The position numbers and the translations under genes are program-made. From positions 1-20,004 of the forward strand of contig CASEZU010000034.1 of the NCBI GenBank assembly GCA_949292445.1: a stretch of DNA of 20,004 nucleotides, given 5' to 3'. The DNA comes from an uncultured Spirochaetales bacterium. GTDB lineage: Bacteria > Spirochaetota > Spirochaetia > Sphaerochaetales > Sphaerochaetaceae. This document shows, piece by piece, positions 6,809 through 13,225 of this stretch. Each line of letters opens with the position of its first letter. Within the stretch, counting starts at the first letter, position 1. Under the pieces are notes generated by a model that was not told the origin of the DNA, made no database searches, and worked only from the letters and a program-made list of their open reading frames with translations.

Positions 6809-7516
6809 ATGGATATCAAGGAACTTAACAGCGTAAGTCCACTTCGCGTCTTTGACGAAGCCATCAACGGCGGACTCGGACGCGGCAATCTCGGTGTCAT
6901 CGTATCAAGGCACGGAATCGGCAAGACGGCATGTCTTGTTCATCTTGCTACAGATAAGCTCTTCAAGGGAGAGAGCGTTATCCATGTTTCTTTCTCAGGC
7001 AACGTGGAACATGTCATAAACTGGTATAAGGAGGTTTTCAGGGAAATTTCTGAGATGCAGTCTCTCGATGATGCGGCCATGGTATACAATGCGATACTAG
7101 CAAACCGCGTCGTCATGAATTTCTCGCAGGAACAGGTTTCCGTTGAGAAGATACTCGCTTCTCTCGAGAGCCTGATCAACCAGGGATCCTTCAAGGCTGA
7201 TTGTATCCTCTTCGACGGTTATAAGCTGACCATTGCGGATGAGGAGGATATCATCAAGATCAAGGAATTCGCAAAGAAGATGAATATTGAGGTATGGTTC
7301 TCCGTGTCTCCCGTACGCCCTGATGTGGTATACGATGACAATGGCGTTCCCAATACGCTCGTGAAGTATTTCGATCTCATTGATGTCCTTATAGCTCTCC
7401 GCTATGACGAGAAGATCGACAAGGTTGTCATGACAGTGGTGAGGGCGCATCATCAGAATGTGCCGAAGCCGATGAAGGTCAATCTCGACCCGAAGACAAT
7501 GCTTATTTCAAAGTGA
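6809..7516 (+). CDS. RecA/KaiC-like P-loop protein of unknown function
   Basis: A 235-residue cytoplasmic protein. ATG 6809 follows GGAGGTG with 7-base spacing. The opening (SPLRVFDEAINGGLGRGNLGVI) resembles the start of the RadA/KaiC/DnaB type RecA fold, where a 'G.L..G.l.vi' strand leads to the P-loop. Walker A is SRHGIGKT (33-40); the first glycine of GxxxxGKT is replaced by serine but Lys39-Thr40 are kept. A Walker B-like strand DCILFDG places Asp136 after a hydrophobic run. There is no zinc finger, protease or DNA-binding domain as in RadA, and no second ATPase domain as in KaiC. It has its own promoter between the exporter operon and the minus-strand carD operon. It looks like a complete single-domain ATPase, and spirochaetal genomes may share it, but I cannot name a family member with a known role. 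ATP binding is a reasonable inference; function is not assigned. Confidence 0.75.
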   Translation: MDIKELNSVSPLRVFDEAINGGLGRGNLGVIVSRHGIGKTACLVHLATDKLFKGESVIHVSFSGNVEHVINWYKEVFREISEMQSLDDAAMVYNAILANRVVMNFSQEQVSVEKILASLESLINQGSFKADCILFDGYKLTIADEEDIIKIKEFAKKMNIEVWFSVSPVRPDVVYDDNGVPNTLVKYFDLIDVLIALRYDEKIDKVVMTVVRAHHQNVPKPMKVNLDPKTMLISK

Positions 7517-7522
7517 GCTGGT

Positions 7523-7548
7523 GAGGGGCCGTCCGGAAGGGCGGCCTC
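7523..7548. terminator. Possible shared hairpin between convergent genes
   Basis: An imperfect GC-rich hairpin (GAGG..GCCGTCC with GGGCGGCCTC, two-base bulge, GGAA loop) fills the 34-base gap between the RecA-like gene and the convergent ispF. It has no T-run on either strand, so it is a weak candidate for a bidirectional terminator. Confidence 0.3.
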
Positions 7549-7550
7549 GG

Positions 7551-8009
7551 TCATTCTATGAGGACCGCTGCCTCCGCGCTTACTGCGAGGCCTTTGCCTA
7601 TTTCGCCGAGACCTTCCGCGCTCTTTGCCTTCACGGAGACTCTCTCGATGCCGAGCCCCGCTGCTTCTGCGAGGGTCTTTCTCATTTCCCCGATATAAGG
7701 GGAGAGCTTTGGGCGTTCAAGGCAGACAGTGCTGTCGATATTGATGATTCTCACGCCTGTGCGGGCGATGACTGTTCTCAGCATTTCCACGCTCGAGGCG
7801 TTTTCCGTTCCCCTGCTCGTATCGGGAAAGAGCGTACCGATATCTCCCGCAGCCGCGGCTCCGAGTATGGCATCGATCAGTGCATGGATGAGCACATCAC
7901 CGTCTGAGTGTGCCTCCTCCCCACGGTCAAATGGAATCTCAATGCCGCCGATGATGAGCTTCCTGCCGCTGACAAGACGGTGTATGTCACTCCCGATTCC
8001 CACTCTCAT
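7551..8009 (-). CDS. ispF: 2-C-methyl-D-erythritol 2,4-cyclodiphosphate synthase
   Basis: A 152-residue protein of normal IspF length. It converts CDP-methylerythritol 2-phosphate to the cyclic diphosphate with release of CMP, the fifth step of the MEP isoprenoid pathway, as a cytoplasmic trimer. The metal site is visible: GSDIHR gives Asp8 and His10, and SDGDVLIHA gives His42. The loop GDIGTLFPD and the C-terminal substrate loop KAKSAEGLGEIGKG are present; the latter is usually KATTxExLGFxGRxEG, so it is somewhat diverged. It is the last gene of a minus-strand operon and overlaps the end of ispD by 23 bp, which suggests translational coupling. The two enzymes are non-consecutive steps of the pathway but are very often adjacent or fused in bacteria. 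Confidence 0.95.
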   Translation of the reverse strand: MRVGIGSDIHRLVSGRKLIIGGIEIPFDRGEEAHSDGDVLIHALIDAILGAAAAGDIGTLFPDTSRGTENASSVEMLRTVIARTGVRIINIDSTVCLERPKLSPYIGEMRKTLAEAAGLGIERVSVKAKSAEGLGEIGKGLAVSAEAAVLIE

Positions 8010-8802
8010 CGTATCTGTCTCCCTGCTGCAGAAGCTCTCTCATGCGTTTTGATGCGGCGGCACTCTTCCGTCCTTCCGCTCTCGCCCTGATATATTCCTC
8101 CGCCTGGCGCTCGGCATCCGGGATATCCGTGATGTAAGTGATCTTCCTGTTTTCCATGCTTCCTCTGGAGACAGTGCACTGATAGCCGGCGCTGATGAAT
8201 ACAGCCGCATCGTCATCTGCCTCAAGTCCGGGGAATCTGTCATAGGCGTCGAGCAGCTCTGTGCGCCGGAAGATCTGAGGTGTCTGCACTGTCACAAGGG
8301 GGGAGCGGTCGACATTCTCAGCTATCAGGCCGTCCTTCCCGAGCTTCTTGACTGCATCGGTCACTCTCAGTGCAGGAACAGCTCCGCCTGTCACAGTTGC
8401 GGCGGCAAGAGTGCGTATGATGAGGCTCTCATCCACATACGGGCGCGCTCCGTCATGGATTGCGATGTAATCAAAGGGGACAGCAAGTCCTCTGAGCGCC
8501 TCGAGCGCCGACCTCACCGATTCCTTTCTTGTCATCCCTCCCGGGATGATCAGGAATGGTATTGCGGATATATCCGCGAGGTCCTCAAGGGCCACGACTG
8601 TCTCATCTTCCGAACCTTCCGGACATGTCACCACCACTGCGCTGAGTCCCGGGACGGAAAAGAACGGGCGCACAGCACGGTAGAGCACAGTGTGTCCGTC
8701 TATCGAGAGATATTCTTTTTTGACAGGTTCCGTGATTGATGCGGAGAACCTTGATGATGCGCCGGCTGCGGTTATCACAGCCGCAAAAGGGGGTATGCTC
8801 AT
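7987..8802 (-). CDS. ispD: 2-C-methyl-D-erythritol 4-phosphate cytidylyltransferase
   Basis: A 271-residue protein. IspD joins MEP and CTP to give CDP-methylerythritol, the third step of the MEP pathway. The nucleotide-binding opening AVITAAGASSRF (residues 8-19) is the expected AAGxGxR loop with serine for the second glycine, followed by KKEYLSIDG. Also present are GGMTRKESVRSAL, the DGARP motif (117-121) and RSPLVTVQTPQIF. The enzyme core ends near residue 235; the remaining 35 or so residues are a basic and polar tail (RARAEGRKSAAASKR) not found in typical 230-residue IspD. The start codon overlaps the carD stop by 4 bp (ATGA), and the tail region overlaps ispF by 23 bp, so the tail may partly exist because of gene overlap. 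Confidence 0.94.
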   Translation of the reverse strand: MSIPPFAAVITAAGASSRFSASITEPVKKEYLSIDGHTVLYRAVRPFFSVPGLSAVVVTCPEGSEDETVVALEDLADISAIPFLIIPGGMTRKESVRSALEALRGLAVPFDYIAIHDGARPYVDESLIIRTLAAATVTGGAVPALRVTDAVKKLGKDGLIAENVDRSPLVTVQTPQIFRRTELLDAYDRFPGLEADDDAAVFISAGYQCTVSRGSMENRKITYITDIPDAERQAEEYIRARAEGRKSAAASKRMRELLQQGDRYDESGNRE

Positions 8803-9287
8803 TTTTCGAGTCTTGCGAAGATTTTCTTCTTCATTTCCTCCGTGCCTATTCCTAGCACAGACGAGGACTCATCGACAAGGATGGAGAGGGCGCTGTCGTA
8901 GAGCTTCCTCTCCTGTACGGGCAGCTCCTTCACCTTCGATCGCCTGTACAGTGAGTTGACGACCTTTGCCACAGAACTCAGTGTCCCTTCCTTCATCAGT
9001 TCCTGGTTCATCAGGAGGCGCTGCTTCCAGTCCAGACCCCGGGATTCCCTTTTCTCAGAGAGCGATGAGAGCGCCTTCTTTGCTTCCGTGGCCGAAGCCA
9101 GATGCCTCAGCCCCAGCGCAGAGGCGTTATCCACAGGCAACAGCACGTCCATATCCGAGGCTGATATCTGCACCCGGTAGTATTCCTTTTCACGCCGTGT
9201 CTCACGGCTTAGGATACAGCCGACGCCCTGCATCGGGTATACAACCGCATCTCCGACCTTGAATACTGATTTATCCGTGCCGTTCAT
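8799..9287 (-). CDS. carD: CarD/CdnL-family RNA polymerase-binding regulator
   Basis: A 162-residue protein. The N-terminal 60 residues form the Tudor-like RNA polymerase interaction domain, opening VFKVGDAVVYPMQGVGCI, the typical CarD signature. The rest is alpha-helical and basic (DWKQRLLMNQELMKEG, then SLYRRSKVKELPVQERKLYDSALSILVDE), as in the CarD C-terminal DNA-binding domain. CarD/CdnL binds the RNA polymerase beta subunit and stabilises open complexes, often at rRNA promoters. It is the first gene of a minus-strand operon with ispD and ispF. ATG at 9287 has no Shine-Dalgarno, but an extended -10 lies seven bases before it, so the mRNA may be leaderless. The start is divergent from malQ, with 133 bp between the two start codons. 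Confidence 0.92.
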   Translation of the reverse strand: MNGTDKSVFKVGDAVVYPMQGVGCILSRETRREKEYYRVQISASDMDVLLPVDNASALGLRHLASATEAKKALSSLSEKRESRGLDWKQRLLMNQELMKEGTLSSVAKVVNSLYRRSKVKELPVQERKLYDSALSILVDESSSVLGIGTEEMKKKIFARLEK

Positions 9288-9293
9288 ATACAG

Positions 9294-9302
9294 ATTCTAC
9301 CA
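9294..9302 (-). promoter_or_regulatory. Extended -10 promoter directly before carD (leaderless start)
   Basis: On the minus strand TGGTAGAAT is followed by six bases (CTGTAT) and then the carD ATG. TAGAAT (9294-9299) with the upstream TG is an extended -10. Transcription would start at, or within a base or two of, the ATG. No clear -35 box is seen. Confidence 0.55.
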
Positions 9303-9384
9303 TGTTTTCCGGTTTCCGCATCGAGAATCTCCCCAAATGGGGAAAATCAGTCAGAGCGCGGCAGAATGCGCCATCTCTTTGCAA

Positions 9385-9413
9385 TTGAGATTGCCAGGCC
9401 GTGGGGTTATACT
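9385..9413 (+). promoter_or_regulatory. Promoter directly before malQ (leaderless start)
   Basis: TTGAGA (9385-9390), a 17-bp spacer and TATACT (9408-9413): each box has five of six consensus bases. The malQ ATG is at 9421, seven bases after the -10, so transcription would start at the initiation codon. Confidence 0.65.
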
Positions 9414-9420
9414 GCATTGC

Positions 9421-10938
9421 ATGGCAGACAGGAATACAAGAAAGGCAGGTGTACTGCTTCATATAACATCCCTTCCGTCGGATTACGGCATCGGGGACCT
9501 CGGGGAGAATGCCTACAAATTCGTCGATTCGCTCTCAGAGTCGGGAATAGGGCTCTGGCAGATGCTCCCGGTAGGTCCTACCGGCTATGGTGACAGCCCT
9601 TATGCCGCACGTTCGGCATTCGCTGGAAACGAGCTCCTCATTTCTCCCAGGCTTCTCTATCTGGAAGGTTATCTGGATATTGCTGAGGCAATGGAGAAGG
9701 CAAAGCCCTCTGAAAGGGTGGATTACGGAGAGGCGAGGGCTCTGAAAATGCCGATGCTCCGCCGTGCAGCTTCCCGTTTCCTCGAAAGTCATGACAGCGC
9801 AGTCAGGGATTTTATGGCATTCCGCGAGAGGGAAGGCTGGTGGCTGGAGGATTATGCGCTCTTCCAGGTCCTGGCAGATGAATACAATGACTCAAGGTGG
9901 TTCCTCTCATGGCCTGAGGATCTGAGAATGCGCCGCCCGGAGGCTCTGGAGAAGAAAAGGGCTGAGAAGAAGGATGAGACGGATATCTACGCCGTGCTTC
10001 AGTATTTCTTCTATAAGCAGTTCATGGATCTCAAGGCATATGCCAATGAACGCTCTGTCGAGCTCGTCGGTGACATCCCGATCTTCGTCGCCGGGGATTC
10101 AGCCGATGCATGGTCTCACAGGGAGCTTCTGCAGATAAATGAGAATGGTGAGCAGGAGGCTTCGTCAGGCGTGCCGCCAGATGCGTTCTCTGCCGACGGG
10201 CAGCTCTGGGGCAATCCCCTTTACAGGTGGGATGAGCATGTGAGGACAGGCTTCAGGTGGTGGATCGACAGGTTCAGAAAGAACCTGGAGCTTTTCGATA
10301 TCGTGCGCGTTGATCATTTCCGCGGCTTTGAGGCCTGCTGGGAGGTCCCGAAAGGAGAGACGACGGCCAAGAACGGGAAATGGGTTAAGAGTCCCGGCCA
10401 GCAGCTCTTCGATGCCCTCAGGAATGCTCTGGGTCCGGATCTTCCTGTCATAGCCGAGGATCTCGGAGTCATAACGCCGGAGGTAGAGGAACTGAGGATC
10501 AGGAATGGATTCCCCGGCATGAAGATCCTGCAGTTCGCCTTTGCTTTCGAGAATGGTGACTGGCAGACTGACAATGCCTATCTTCCTCATAACATCGAGC
10601 ATATGTCGGTGGCCTATACCGGAACGCATGACAACAACACCACAAAGGGGTGGTATGAGGAGCTCGATGACGGCATGAAGGATTATGTCCGCCGTTACTT
10701 CGAGTGCAGCGATGATGAGGTCCTGTGGAAGATGATCAGGGCCCTGATGGGGTCGAATGCGATGTATGCGATCTTCCCGATGCAGGATATTCTGGGCCTC
10801 GGAGCGGAGGCGAGGATGAATGTGCCTTCAACATGCGGCACATCGAACTGGTCATGGAAGATGGAGAAGGATGATCTCTCGACACCATCATTTGCGGGAA
10901 TGAAGTACTATTCCCATCTTTACGGAAGGGACAGGTGA
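9421..10938 (+). CDS. malQ: 4-alpha-glucanotransferase (amylomaltase, GH77)
   Basis: A 505-residue enzyme of normal MalQ length. It transfers alpha-1,4-glucan segments between maltodextrins or to glucose, in the cytoplasm, in glycogen and maltodextrin metabolism. The start at ATG 9421 gives RKAGVLLHITSLPSDYGIGD, which matches the family start; longer upstream reading would run into the carD region. The three catalytic residues are visible: nucleophile Asp298 in VRVDHFRGFE, acid/base Glu346 in IAEDLGVITPEVE, and Asp404 in TGTHDNNTTKGWY. The substrate segment GDIPIFVAGDSADAW is present. No Shine-Dalgarno precedes the ATG; a good promoter ends seven bases before it. The stop overlaps the rsmE GTG start (GTGA), so these genes form one operon. 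Confidence 0.95.
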   Translation: MADRNTRKAGVLLHITSLPSDYGIGDLGENAYKFVDSLSESGIGLWQMLPVGPTGYGDSPYAARSAFAGNELLISPRLLYLEGYLDIAEAMEKAKPSERVDYGEARALKMPMLRRAASRFLESHDSAVRDFMAFREREGWWLEDYALFQVLADEYNDSRWFLSWPEDLRMRRPEALEKKRAEKKDETDIYAVLQYFFYKQFMDLKAYANERSVELVGDIPIFVAGDSADAWSHRELLQINENGEQEASSGVPPDAFSADGQLWGNPLYRWDEHVRTGFRWWIDRFRKNLELFDIVRVDHFRGFEACWEVPKGETTAKNGKWVKSPGQQLFDALRNALGPDLPVIAEDLGVITPEVEELRIRNGFPGMKILQFAFAFENGDWQTDNAYLPHNIEHMSVAYTGTHDNNTTKGWYEELDDGMKDYVRRYFECSDDEVLWKMIRALMGSNAMYAIFPMQDILGLGAEARMNVPSTCGTSNWSWKMEKDDLSTPSFAGMKYYSHLYGRDR

Positions 10939-11642
10939 ACATCATTCTCCTGGAGAAAGATGAACTCTTTCTTCCATCATCGGATGAGAGGGCGAAGCAT
11001 ATAAGGAAGGTCCTGCACATGGGACCGGGGGACTCGTTCAGGGCCGGGATCGTGAATTCGATGCAGGGGACTGCTCTGATAGTCTCGTCGGATGCTGAGG
11101 GGATCAGGCTTGAGTTCACTCCTGAGAAGGATGGCTCTGAGCTCTATCCCCTGACCCTGATCATCGCGCAGGTCAGGCCGATCTGCATGCGCCGCATTCT
11201 CAGGGAAGCGGTCTCCATGGGTGTCAGGAAGATGATTCTTCCTGTCTCGGACCTAGGAGAGAAGAGCTATCTCGGTGCTTCCCTCTATACGGAAGGCGAG
11301 TACAGGAAAATACTTCTTGATGGGGCAATGCAGGCCGGATGCACGGGAGTGAGCGATGTTTCCATCGTGCAGTCGCTTGATGAGGCCATCGGAGAAGCTG
11401 AGGGCGATGTCAGGATCCTGCTTGACAACAGGAAGGGAGCAGAGAGTCTTTCCCTCTCTGATCTCCGGGAGAAGAGCGTTGTCCTGGCAATAGGGCCGGA
11501 GCGCGGATGGTCGGAGCGCGAGGTTGAGCTTTTCAGCCGCAGCGGCTATCTTCCTATGCTGCTTGGAACGCGGATTCTCAGGACTGAGACCGCTGCTGTC
11601 GGCGGGACGCTGCTTGCTTTGTCCCGCATGGGTTTTGTTTGA
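10935..11642 (+). CDS. rsmE: 16S rRNA (uracil-1498-N3)-methyltransferase
   Basis: A 235-residue SPOUT methyltransferase. RsmE adds a methyl group to N3 of U1498 in the 30S decoding region. The N-terminal PUA-like part carries the usual HIRKVLHMGPGDSF segment (residues about 22-35). The C-terminal SPOUT knot shows AIGPERGWSEREVELF and LGTRILRTETAAV, the S-adenosylmethionine-binding knot motifs; the first is usually IGPEGGF. The start is GTG at 10935, overlapping the malQ stop by 4 bp, with GGAAGGG upstream. It lies between malQ and thyX in an operon with no obvious common pathway. The family call is secure. Confidence 0.93.
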   Translation: MNIILLEKDELFLPSSDERAKHIRKVLHMGPGDSFRAGIVNSMQGTALIVSSDAEGIRLEFTPEKDGSELYPLTLIIAQVRPICMRRILREAVSMGVRKMILPVSDLGEKSYLGASLYTEGEYRKILLDGAMQAGCTGVSDVSIVQSLDEAIGEAEGDVRILLDNRKGAESLSLSDLREKSVVLAIGPERGWSEREVELFSRSGYLPMLLGTRILRTETAAVGGTLLALSRMGFV

Positions 11643-11656
11643 AATAAGGAGTTGAT

Positions 11657-12475
11657 ATGCATTGCATTGTACCGGAAGCGGAGGAGATCCTCGACAAGGA
11701 ATATCCTGTTCTTGACCACGGCTTCGTGCGCCTCGTGGATTATCTGGGATCGGACCAGCGCATCGTGCAGAGCGCGCGCGTGAGCTATGGAGAGGGTACT
11801 AAGACATACAGGCAGGACAAGGGCCTGATAAACTATCTCATGAGGAATGACCATACATCTCCGTTTGAGCAGGTGGTGTTCACCTTCCATGTGAAAATGC
11901 CGATTTTCGTGGCAAGGCAGTGGACACGCCACAGGACTGCCCGCATGAATGAGATATCAGGGCGCTACTCCGTCATGAAGGATGAGGTATATGTGCCTGC
12001 ACCTGAGTGCATAGCGATGCAGAGCGAGGATAACAAGCAGGGCAGGGCTTCGGAGCCTGTTCCACCTTCCATCGCGGCAGAGGTTGATTCGATCATGCGT
12101 GAGGATGCTGACCGCGCTTTCTCGAATTATCACAGGATGCTGGATATGGGGATCGCGAGGGAAATAGCCCGCATTGACCTGCCGCTTTCCCTCTATACGG
12201 AGTTCTACTGGGAGATCGACCTGCACAATCTCTTCCACTTCCTGAAGCTGCGCCTCGATGCCCATGCGCAGTATGAGATAAGGCAGTATGCCTCAGTGAT
12301 GCTCGAGATAGTGCGGAAGGTCTGCCCGATTGCTGTGGAGGCTTTCGAGAATCACAAGCTCAGCGGCCGCAGTTTCTCCGGCCGTGAGATTGCGGCCATC
12401 AGGGCTATGCTCGATGGAAAGGAGTGCCCTCTTGAGAAGCGGGAGAAAGAGATATTCCTGGAGAAGCTCAGATAA
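11657..12475 (+). CDS. thyX: Flavin-dependent thymidylate synthase
   Basis: A 272-residue protein. ThyX makes dTMP from dUMP with methylenetetrahydrofolate, FAD and NADPH; it replaces ThyA in many bacteria. The signature RHRTARMNEISGRYS (residues 91-105) is the RHRxxSxNExSxR motif with arginine at one usual serine position. HTSPFEQ (66-72) and RLDAHAQYEIRQYA (199-212) are the other conserved parts of the dUMP and FAD sites. A Shine-Dalgarno AAGGAG (11646-11651) stands 5 bases before ATG 11657, 14 bases after the rsmE stop. It ends the malQ operon. Its 3' end overlaps the convergent hydrolase by 8 bp, and no terminator is visible between them. Confidence 0.95.
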   Translation: MHCIVPEAEEILDKEYPVLDHGFVRLVDYLGSDQRIVQSARVSYGEGTKTYRQDKGLINYLMRNDHTSPFEQVVFTFHVKMPIFVARQWTRHRTARMNEISGRYSVMKDEVYVPAPECIAMQSEDNKQGRASEPVPPSIAAEVDSIMREDADRAFSNYHRMLDMGIAREIARIDLPLSLYTEFYWEIDLHNLFHFLKLRLDAHAQYEIRQYASVMLEIVRKVCPIAVEAFENHKLSGRSFSGREIAAIRAMLDGKECPLEKREKEIFLEKLR

Positions 12476-13139
12476 TGGAATTCTCTCCGCAGAAATTATC
12501 TACAATTATCTCGCCGATCTTCTCCGAGCTGTCGATATAGGAGGAGTGGCTCTCCCCCGGAAGTATGAGAAGGCGGGATGAGGGTATGGAGGACGCTATG
12601 AATCTGGTGTCCTCCTCTTTTATCATGTCATTCTCTCCGGCCATGACCAGTGCAGGGACGCTGATTCTCTCCAGGTCCTCTTTCCTGATGTCCGGTTCCG
12701 TCGCGATCATTCTGGCTTTCGGATCTGATGAGAAGACGGAGAGTTTCCTGTATCCCAGCCTGTAGAGGAATCTGAGCCCTTTCGGATTTGTGTTCGCGCC
12801 GCTGACGGCGATTGCCCTGACGTACTCAGGGTGGGTGTATGCCAGAATGAGGGCGGCAATGCCTCCGTCGGAGAAGCCATAGACTATGGGTCTGTCGAGC
12901 TGCAGCAGCACTATGAACCGGCTGACATCATCGGCGATGAGGTCATAATGCAGCGGACCCTTGCCGCTCTGCCCGTGGCATCTTGAATCAATGCGGTACA
13001 CGGTGAAATGTCTCTCAAGCAGCGGAAGCGCCTTCTCGAAGATGGATATATCCTCGCCGCTTCCGTGCAGCATGATCAGCGGGGCTCCGTTTCCGGAGAC
13101 TTCGTAGTGCAGTCTTACCTTGCCGTTTTCCAGGAACAT
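12468..13139 (-). CDS. Alpha/beta-hydrolase fold protein
   Basis: A 223-residue complete alpha/beta hydrolase. The oxyanion segment MLHGSGED is at about residues 23-30, the strand RIDSRCHGQSGKG at 49-61, and the nucleophile elbow YGFSDGG gives Ser90. The other members of the triad are probably Asp171 (MAGENDMI) and His198 (PGESHSSYI). The cap region is short. No signal peptide is present, so it should be cytoplasmic. It resembles small esterase or peptidase members of the family that are found by the dozen in genomes; the substrate cannot be told. It is a single gene, divergent from the epimerase and convergent with thyX. A perfect TATAAT ends seven bases before its ATG and the nearest GGAG is 12 bases away, so its mRNA may be leaderless. 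Confidence 0.88.
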   Translation of the reverse strand: MFLENGKVRLHYEVSGNGAPLIMLHGSGEDISIFEKALPLLERHFTVYRIDSRCHGQSGKGPLHYDLIADDVSRFIVLLQLDRPIVYGFSDGGIAALILAYTHPEYVRAIAVSGANTNPKGLRFLYRLGYRKLSVFSSDPKARMIATEPDIRKEDLERISVPALVMAGENDMIKEEDTRFIASSIPSSRLLILPGESHSSYIDSSEKIGEIIVDNFCGENSII

Positions 13140-13145
13140 GTGACG

Positions 13146-13151
13146 ATTATA
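13146..13151 (-). promoter_or_regulatory. -10 box directly before the hydrolase gene (leaderless start)
   Basis: On the minus strand a perfect TATAAT is followed by CGTCAC and then the ATG. A TTGACA lies 27 bp further up, too far for a normal -35. The start point would fall at the ATG. Confidence 0.5.
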
Positions 13152-13213
13152 CTCCGATTGCCTCCCTCCTCATAGTTTTGTCAAATGAAGTGGCAGGATG
13201 AAAGGAACAAGGG

Positions 13214-13219
13214 TATCAT
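13214..13219 (+). promoter_or_regulatory. -10 box directly before the epimerase gene (leaderless start)
   Basis: TATCAT (13214-13219) is followed by TGTCTC and then the ATG at 13226. A loose -35 candidate GTGGCA lies at 13190-13195 with an 18-bp spacer. An AAGGG sequence stands 12 bases before the ATG and is too far for a good ribosome binding site. Confidence 0.45.
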
Positions 13220-13225
13220 TGTCTC

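Noticed and set aside
9259..9420. Long in-frame extension upstream of malQ.
   Set aside because: It overlaps the carD start and promoters; the MalQ family N-terminus fits ATG 9421.
13178..13183. TTGTCA/TTGACA sequence between the hydrolase and epimerase as a -35 box.
   Set aside because: The distance to either -10 box is 27-30 bp, far outside the normal 16-18 bp.
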